A stretch of DNA of 64,000 bases, taken from NCBI GenBank assembly GCA_020851635.1, contig JADZCJ010000037.1, positions 38,177 through 102,176 of the forward strand. The letters run 5' to 3'. This document shows, in pieces, positions 59,299-64,000 of the stretch; position 1 is the stretch's first letter, and each line of letters starts with the position of its first letter. This DNA is from Anaerolineae bacterium. GTDB lineage: Bacteria > Chloroflexota > Anaerolineae > UBA4142 > SHND01. Both the position numbers and the translations under genes were made by a program. Under the pieces are notes generated by a model, which was given only the letters and a program-made list of their open reading frames with translations, was not told the origin of the DNA and did not search any database.

Positions 59299-61749
59299 AT
59301 GCACATTCCAGACAAACTTTCGATTCGTCCATTTCTGATCGTTGCCGCCGTGTTCGGCTTGACCGTATTTATCCTAGCGCTGGCGCTCAAACTGCCGGGG
59401 CGAGTCTCGGCATTCCCGTCACTTCAGGCAACTGCCACACCGACCGTGCCCGCAAACGCCAATGCGTGCGGCGTGGTCATTTCCACCGAGCCCATCACGC
59501 CCGCCGCCAATATCACCGTCACTGTCATCGCCGAACCCACCGCATCCGCCGAGGTTACACCGACGATAGAAATCACTTTAACGGGCACGGTCTCGCCCAC
59601 AGGCAAAACACTGCGGATCGGCGAAGATATTTATCCCGCCGTGCTCGATCCTCAGCGCGCGTCATTCGTCAACGAATTTGAAATTCTCTCGCTCGCATAC
59701 GAGGGGCTTACCTCGGTAGATGCAGCCGGTCGCATCTCGCCCGCTGCCGCCTCGAGCTATGCCTTTACACCAGACCAGAAACAACTCACCTTTACTATTC
59801 GCGACGGTCTGAAACGCGTGGACGGCGCACCCATTACTGCGCGCGACTTTGAAGCCGCGCTCGAACGCGCGCTCGACCCGTGTCTTGGCAGCCGCGAATA
59901 CGCTTCGGTCCTGTTTGACATTCAGGGCGCGCAGCTCGTCAGCGAATTTGATGTGGATACGCACACCCAAGCCGAATTGCAAACCGCAATGGCAAACGTC
60001 GGCATTGATGCGCCGGATGAAAAAACGCTCGTCCTCTCCTTTGCCGAACCCGCAGGTGACTTTTGGCTCTATGTCGCCAGTCTGCCGATCTTTTATCCGA
60101 CCGATGTATCCCTCACAGCCGAATCACCTTACGGCTGGTCCGAGCTCGCGGGCAATCATAACGGGAATGGTCCCTTTGTGATTCTCGGTATGGATGGTGA
60201 AAACAGCATTGCGCTCGCGGCAAACCCGGACTATCGCCTCGGCAGACCCAAACTCGACCGCATTGAATTCACCTACAATTCCGACAATCAGGCATTGCTC
60301 GACCAGTACCGAGACGGCAAACTCGACATTGATGCTGCTGTCACGGCAGAACTGGTCCCGCAGATTCTCAGCGACACCATCGCAAGCGAACTGAAACAAT
60401 ACGATGCCGCGCAAACGTACGCGCTCGCGTTCAACAATTCGGTCGCGCCGTTCACCGATCGCATTGTCCGCACCGCGTTTTCGCAAGCTGTTGATCGCGA
60501 GGGCTTTATTCGCGATGTGCTGCTTGGTCATGCCGAGCCGACGACGCGTTGGATTCCTCCGGGCGTTCCCGGCAACCAGACGGGCAAACCCGGCGTCCCT
60601 GCCTCTGATGCCGCCGCAGCGGTCAAGACACTGGTAGATAACGGCTATGGCAAAGACGGCAAGGTGGATTGCGCCAAACTCGGCGAAATCAAATTCACCT
60701 ATCCCGGCTCACCCGTCAACACCGCGCGCGTTCAATACATTGCGGACAATCTCACATCGGTCCTCGGCTGTGAAATAAAGGTGGACCCCGTTGACCCCAC
60801 CGAATTTACACGCCTCACCCGCAGCGTCAAAACCAACCCCCAGCTCTCGCTCCAGCGTTGGGTGCAGGATTATCCACATCCGCAAAACTGGTTGAGCACA
60901 TATTGGACCTGCGGCAGTCTTGCTCTTAATTTTGGCTACTGCAACGTTTTTCTCGACGAGTTGTTGAAACGAGCCGATTCGACCACCGACCCCGGAGCCG
61001 CCATTCGGCTCTATCAACAAGCCGAAGATTTACTGATCCGGGACGTGCCGGGCGCCTTTCTTTACAATCCGGAGAACCTGCACCTCATCAAACCCTACGT
61101 CATCGGTCCCGCGCAAAACACCAGTCCGAGCGATGCCGGTTGGATCGGGCAATTCGGTCCCGTCCGGCAATACGACATTGCCGACGAGGGTACGACAACC
61201 GCCCCACCTGCGGCAGGCGTCGTTCAGGAAACACAGGTGATCGTCTATCAGCCCTCGGCTCCACCCGACCCCGCCTACAAAGGTTCATGTTTTACAACCT
61301 CCATACGCGTTCAGCGTGTGGGCGCATACCGGTGCAGCTCGGAAGAAAATGTTGCCTCGCACGGCGGCGCCAACCTCTTTGACCCCTGTTTTGTCGTCGC
61401 GGGCGAAACCAATATCCTGAATTGCAATCCGAATCCCGTCACCAGCGAGGGCGGCATCAAACTCGAACTCACCGCGCCGCTGCCCGCCGAAACGCCCGCG
61501 CCGCCCGACCCGGCGAGCGCATGGATTGTCGAACTGGAAAATGGCACATTCTGTGAATTTGCCACGGGCGCGACGTTCGGCGTCAACGACATGCGCGCCA
61601 ACTTTGCCTGCGACGATGACGGCTGGCTGTTTGGCGACCTCAAACCGGGCACGGTTTGGACAGCGCTCCACGCCACCGTCGCCGGCAGCCCGCCCGACAC
61701 CAAATTCGAAACGGAAGAAACTGCGCCCGTCCGCCGCGTCTGGCGTTGA
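59299..61749 (+). CDS. ABC-type solute-binding domain fused to a C-terminal secreted beta domain
   Basis: 816 aa, with GGGAG before the ATG. An N-terminal helix and short linker precede an SBP_bac_5 domain (about residues 95-620: RIGEDIYPAVLDPQRASFVNEFEI, YEGLTSVDAAGRISPA, TAFSQAVDREGFI, WVQDYPHPQNWLSTYW). The last 150 residues (SCFTTSIRVQRVGAYRCSSE to the end) are a Cys-containing extracellular domain also seen in other secreted proteins of high-GC bacteria. It has no lipobox and no adjacent permease. It may be a surface sensor or scavenging protein rather than a classical transporter subunit. The two cysteine pairs probably form disulphides. Confidence 0.8.
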   Translation: MHIPDKLSIRPFLIVAAVFGLTVFILALALKLPGRVSAFPSLQATATPTVPANANACGVVISTEPITPAANITVTVIAEPTASAEVTPTIEITLTGTVSPTGKTLRIGEDIYPAVLDPQRASFVNEFEILSLAYEGLTSVDAAGRISPAAASSYAFTPDQKQLTFTIRDGLKRVDGAPITARDFEAALERALDPCLGSREYASVLFDIQGAQLVSEFDVDTHTQAELQTAMANVGIDAPDEKTLVLSFAEPAGDFWLYVASLPIFYPTDVSLTAESPYGWSELAGNHNGNGPFVILGMDGENSIALAANPDYRLGRPKLDRIEFTYNSDNQALLDQYRDGKLDIDAAVTAELVPQILSDTIASELKQYDAAQTYALAFNNSVAPFTDRIVRTAFSQAVDREGFIRDVLLGHAEPTTRWIPPGVPGNQTGKPGVPASDAAAAVKTLVDNGYGKDGKVDCAKLGEIKFTYPGSPVNTARVQYIADNLTSVLGCEIKVDPVDPTEFTRLTRSVKTNPQLSLQRWVQDYPHPQNWLSTYWTCGSLALNFGYCNVFLDELLKRADSTTDPGAAIRLYQQAEDLLIRDVPGAFLYNPENLHLIKPYVIGPAQNTSPSDAGWIGQFGPVRQYDIADEGTTTAPPAAGVVQETQVIVYQPSAPPDPAYKGSCFTTSIRVQRVGAYRCSSEENVASHGGANLFDPCFVVAGETNILNCNPNPVTSEGGIKLELTAPLPAETPAPPDPASAWIVELENGTFCEFATGATFGVNDMRANFACDDDGWLFGDLKPGTVWTALHATVAGSPPDTKFETEETAPVRRVWR

Positions 61750-61754
61750 TGCAA

Positions 61755-61813
61755 ACAAGTAAAGGGGCAAACGTATATGGGTCTAGTCCCAAAATACGTC
61801 TGCCCCTGCTTGT
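61755..61813. terminator. Imperfect inverted repeat between convergent genes
   Basis: ACAAGTAAAGGGGCA, a central ATGGG/CCCAAAA region and CTGCCCCTGCTTGT pair over more than 20 positions with a few mismatches. It is located between the secreted SBP fusion (+) and mazF-like (-) stops and probably serves as a bidirectional terminator. Confidence 0.6.
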
Positions 61814-61861
61814 AGGCACGGTCATAGGCAATCGAACTTGCCATCCGTCGCGCTTGGATTT

Positions 61862-62191
61862 CTATTCTTCCAACTCTAGCGCAATCCGCAGTGCCCGATT
61901 CAGCTCCTGAATCTTGGTTTCGGACAGCGAACCAATGAAATGCGTCAAGATAGATTTCGGCAGACTCATCAAGGCATCGCAATGGATACTGCTATCGTGC
62001 TTTAATCCCTCGTCAATCCCCACCAATACCTGGGTTGAAATTCCGTCACGGGTTGAATATACCGGAGCACAGATCACTGTTGAAAATCGCGTTCCGAGCA
62101 AGCCCTGGCGACTAACAACCACAAAAACCCGAGTCCTTTTTGGGTCTGCAGCGGACGGGTTTGTGACAAGATAAAGGTCGCCGCGCTTCAT
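61862..62191 (-). CDS. MazF/PemK-type toxin endoribonuclease
   Basis: 109 aa. [14 protein letters not shown] with [12 protein letters not shown] gives the family N-terminus; the RGD start and the [11 protein letters not shown] strand are conserved. [18 protein letters not shown] matches the usual SxVxCD...LxxVxK segment. It cleaves mRNA when free of antitoxin. The start overlaps the antitoxin stop by 4 nt, so translation is coupled and the antitoxin comes first. Confidence 0.9.
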   Translation of the reverse strand: MKRGDLYLVTNPSAADPKRTRVFVVVSRQGLLGTRFSTVICAPVYSTRDGISTQVLVGIDEGLKHDSSIHCDALMSLPKSILTHFIGSLSETKIQELNRALRIALELEE

Positions 62192-62430
62192 AATGGCACT
62201 TGGTAGGTCAAAGCGTCCATCGTCTCAGCGTTCAAGAAATCGGCACGCCGATTAATGATTTCAATGTCACGTTCTGTGCGCTCTGCTCGACGGACGCGCT
62301 CAATGAATGCCCACGCCGCTGACTCGAGAAACACAGAGCGACTTGGAAACTGCTCAGGAGCATCCTCCACCAACTCGTCCATTGCTTCCACTAAACTTTC
62401 CGAGAGTGTGATAGAAGTCTTTACTTTCAT
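62188..62430 (-). CDS. Ribbon-helix-helix-type antitoxin
   Basis: 80 aa. [39 protein letters not shown] is a MetJ/Arc-like ribbon-helix-helix N-terminus, with a C-terminal tail ([30 protein letters not shown]) that likely wraps the toxin. It would repress its own operon through the direct repeats around the start. Overlaps mazF by 4 nt. It lies close to a -10-like element and may be translated from a leaderless mRNA. Confidence 0.85.
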   Translation of the reverse strand: MKVKTSITLSESLVEAMDELVEDAPEQFPSRSVFLESAAWAFIERVRRAERTERDIEIINRRADFLNAETMDALTYQVPL

Positions 62431-62465
62431 ACTACTACCATACTACCCGATTCAATACTTGTCAA
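62428..62465 (-). promoter_or_regulatory. Toxin-antitoxin promoter with direct-repeat operator
   Basis: Minus-strand TTGACA (62460-62465), 17 bp, TATGGT (62437-62442). Two copies of GTAGTATG (62428-62435 and 62439-62446) are 11 bp apart, a spacing typical of ribbon-helix-helix operators. The repeats cover the -10 and the start codon. Confidence 0.6.
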
Positions 62466-62517
62466 CCTACTTGGATGTACGAAATCTTGCCTTCAAATTC
62501 AACCTGAGAGTATCAAG

Positions 62518-62686
62518 ATGAAAATCACCGCGCGTGTAGAGAATCGCGAGGGAGAACACCAGGTCAGTTTGTCCACAAACGACAACACCCACCCCCTGGG
62601 CATCGCTCAAGTCAACGGGCATGGGCTCGAGCGTTAACGGCGGCGAGCTGCTCTTTTTGGCATTGGCAACATGTTACTGCAAGGTC
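62518..62686 (+). pseudogene. 5' fragment of an OsmC-family gene, frameshifted and truncated
   Basis: From the ATG at 62518 the frame reads MKITARVENREGEHQVSL, the beginning of OsmC-like proteins, then STNDNTHPLGIAQVNGHG. A frameshift in the GGGCATGGG tract moves the continuing homology (GSSVNGGELLFLALATCYC, with the conserved cysteine) into another frame; deleting one G restores it. The homology ends near 62686, where the truncated amidohydrolase on the opposite strand begins. OsmC proteins are thiol peroxidases of about 140 residues; only about 55 remain. The frameshift could be a sequencing error, the truncation not. Confidence 0.75.
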
Positions 62687-63297
62687 ATGAATGCCGCCGC
62701 ATCGTACCACCATCCCCGCCCGCCGGGTGCCAATACAATCGTCAAATCGGGGAAATCGCGCACCACATCCTCCAGCGCCATCGGGTCCGCATACGCATTG
62801 CTCGATCCCGCAAACACGCTTGTCCCACAGTGTACCACCACTGCCAGACGTTCTCGTTCGCAATAGGCATACGCGGGATACAATTCGCGATCGTTGGCTG
62901 AGAACCCGCCATGAACAGGATACAGCTTGAGCGCCACTGCCCCCAATGCGCGCTGTCGTTCCAGTTCCGCCACAAGCGGATAATGGTAATGCGGGTTCAG
63001 GTTCGCGATGAGGCGAAAGCGCTTGGGGTTGTATGCCGCGAGCGGGACCAAATCCTCAATGGGCTGAATGAGTGTTACCTTTGGGCTGTATTCCGCCAGA
63101 ACAAGCGCCACATCCACGCCCTGTCGCTCAAAATATGCATCCAATTTGGCGGGCACAATCGTCCCCTGCTCATCATACAGCTCTGTCAGGGGCACATTCC
63201 TGCCATACCGTTCCGACCAGTCCTTCCACGATTCGCGCAGTGTGGGCAGTCGCGCCGCATGAACGTGCGCATCAATTAAAGGTATGTTGTCAATCAT
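62674..63297 (-). pseudogene. 3'-truncated amidohydrolase-family gene
   Basis: 207 aa. LIDAHVHAARLP is the metal-binding HxH start of amidohydrolase_2-type enzymes. LIANLNPHYHYPLVAELERQRALGAVALKLYPVHGGF and LAVVVHCGTSVFAGSSNAYADPMALEDVVRDFPDLTIVLAPGGRGWWYDAAAFM are conserved, but the protein ends two residues later (LQ, then stop) where the family normally continues another 80-100 residues including a catalytic Asp. The final codons come from the antisense of the OsmC fragment. A deletion or rearrangement breakpoint lies at about 62680-62690. Confidence 0.8.
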
Positions 63298-63381
63298 TTA
63301 TGTTATAGAGACATACGACCATGGCTTACCAACCTCCTTGCCAGAATCTCGACTCGCGGGCGTGCGCATTATTGTCTTGAT

Positions 63382-63924
63382 TTGATACCGCTGGCGAATT
63401 TCCGTCGCCAAATGGATTTGGCGTCTGGGGAGATGAAAAAATGCCGCGGCAGCGGTTCCCCCACTGTCGTCCTTGTCTCGGGTACAGGGGGCGCGTTTGA
63501 TGAATGGACACACGTGCTTGACTCCGCTGGGTCTGCCAAACCGGACGATGTGGCGGTCTTGCCCGGCGTCGCTCGTTTCACCCGCGTCTGTGCCTATGAT
63601 CGCCCCGGTACTCGCCGCTTTGACGATACGCTCACAACTTTAACCACAGTGCCACAGCCGACCACGGCCCAAGACGGTGTCGCCGACCTCCACGCCTCGC
63701 TGACCGCCGCCCACGAGCCGGGACCCTATGTCCTGGTCGGTGCATCTTGGGGTGGAATGATCACATTTTCTGCTCAACTCGGCGCTCGCCATATTACACA
63801 AACCAACAGCAGCCATGGCATGGCCGTCGAGCAGCCCCAAATTGTCATTGATGCTATTCGTGACGTGGTTGACCAGATTAGTCCACATGAATTGCATTCA
63901 CCACCAATAATGAAAATATGCTAG
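63382..63924 (+). pseudogene. Alpha/beta hydrolase with large internal deletion
   Basis: 180 aa from a TTG; the true start is unclear. CRGSGSPTVVLVSGTGGAFDEW, RVCAYDRPGTRRFD and the nucleophile elbow GPYVLVGASWGGM are normal for this family. Immediately afterwards, ITFSAQLGARHITQTNSSHGMAVEQPQIVIDAIRDVVDQI is the family's extreme C-terminus with the catalytic His. The roughly 130 residues between (strand after the nucleophile, cap, acidic residue) are gone, in frame. No signal peptide is present although relatives usually have one. It is probably non-functional. Confidence 0.7.
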
Positions 63925-64000
63925 ACTCCGCGTGTGCGGCTGGCACAGAGGTCGTCCTTTCCTTGGTGCCATGAGCCTGATGATTAGTCGGACCGGGATA

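Noticed and set aside
63971..64000. A new ORF opening at the right edge (ATG at 63971)
   Set aside because: Only ten codons are inside the window and no ribosome binding site precedes it.

Overview
The window looks like a chromosomal piece of an uncultured Chloroflexota (Anaerolineae-like) bacterium. This is inferred from content; no marker gene was compared. The signs are a high-GC, gene-dense layout, lipoproteins with Pro/Thr/Ala-rich linkers after the lipobox cysteine, zinc-ribbon membrane proteins, an NBR1-type Ig-domain protein, many TTG/GTG starts, and no lipopolysaccharide or outer-membrane assembly genes. No rRNA, tRNA, IS transposase or CRISPR array was recognised.

Left part (1-12.7 kb), mostly minus strand: a truncated PQQ-type sugar dehydrogenase, a triple zinc-ribbon membrane protein, a UroD-like protein, a phosphopantetheinyl transferase (plus strand), a membrane-anchored MutS-like ATPase, an FAD oxidoreductase, a polytopic membrane protein overlapping a PQQ-repeat beta-propeller gene, and TerC. 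Then dnaE (13.0-17.1 kb), read rightward from an intergenic region with a cluster of DnaA-box-like sites. 17.2-20.2 kb holds a GT-C-like glycosyltransferase and a secreted Ig-like protein.

20.2-27.2 kb is the most unusual block. It is a six-gene minus-strand operon that combines a TrbL/VirB6-like polytopic protein, a small two-helix protein, a membrane-anchored VirB4/HerA-like ATPase and a surface-anchored protein with two tandem capsular-polysaccharide (NKWYS)/sulfotransferase-like enzymes. It resembles a stripped-down type IV secretion-type export system carrying its own glycan-modifying enzymes.

27.4-44.4 kb: ROK kinase, FtsK, a GT4 glycosyltransferase invaded by 14-bp repeats, a DUF559-type nuclease, then a cell-surface sugar block (GT2, polyprenyl synthase, TatD, phosphohexomutase, GDP-mannose dehydratase and a reductase), an orphan solute-binding protein plus cupredoxin, MurA and a lipoprotein.

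44.5-49.2 kb: a peptide/nickel-type ABC operon with a consensus promoter, a 17-codon leader peptide and an attenuator-like hairpin. 49.2-53.6 kb: a fatty-acid degradation operon (acyl-CoA dehydrogenase, acyl-CoA ligase, Cys-free redoxin) next to a TetR regulator whose promoter carries a near-perfect palindrome. 53.7-57.6 kb: a tungstate uptake operon (tupA, Mop, tupB, tupC) headed by a PadR/PBP-like fusion regulator with its own perfect 19-bp palindrome. 57.8-61.7 kb: two secreted multidomain proteins. 61.8-64 kb: a MazF-type toxin-antitoxin pair and a patch of deletion-damaged genes (OsmC, amidohydrolase, alpha/beta hydrolase).

Two window-wide themes stand out: degenerate heptamer (14-bp) repeats in spacers and even inside genes, and long perfect small-loop hairpins at gene ends and inside ABC-transporter operons just after the binding-protein gene.
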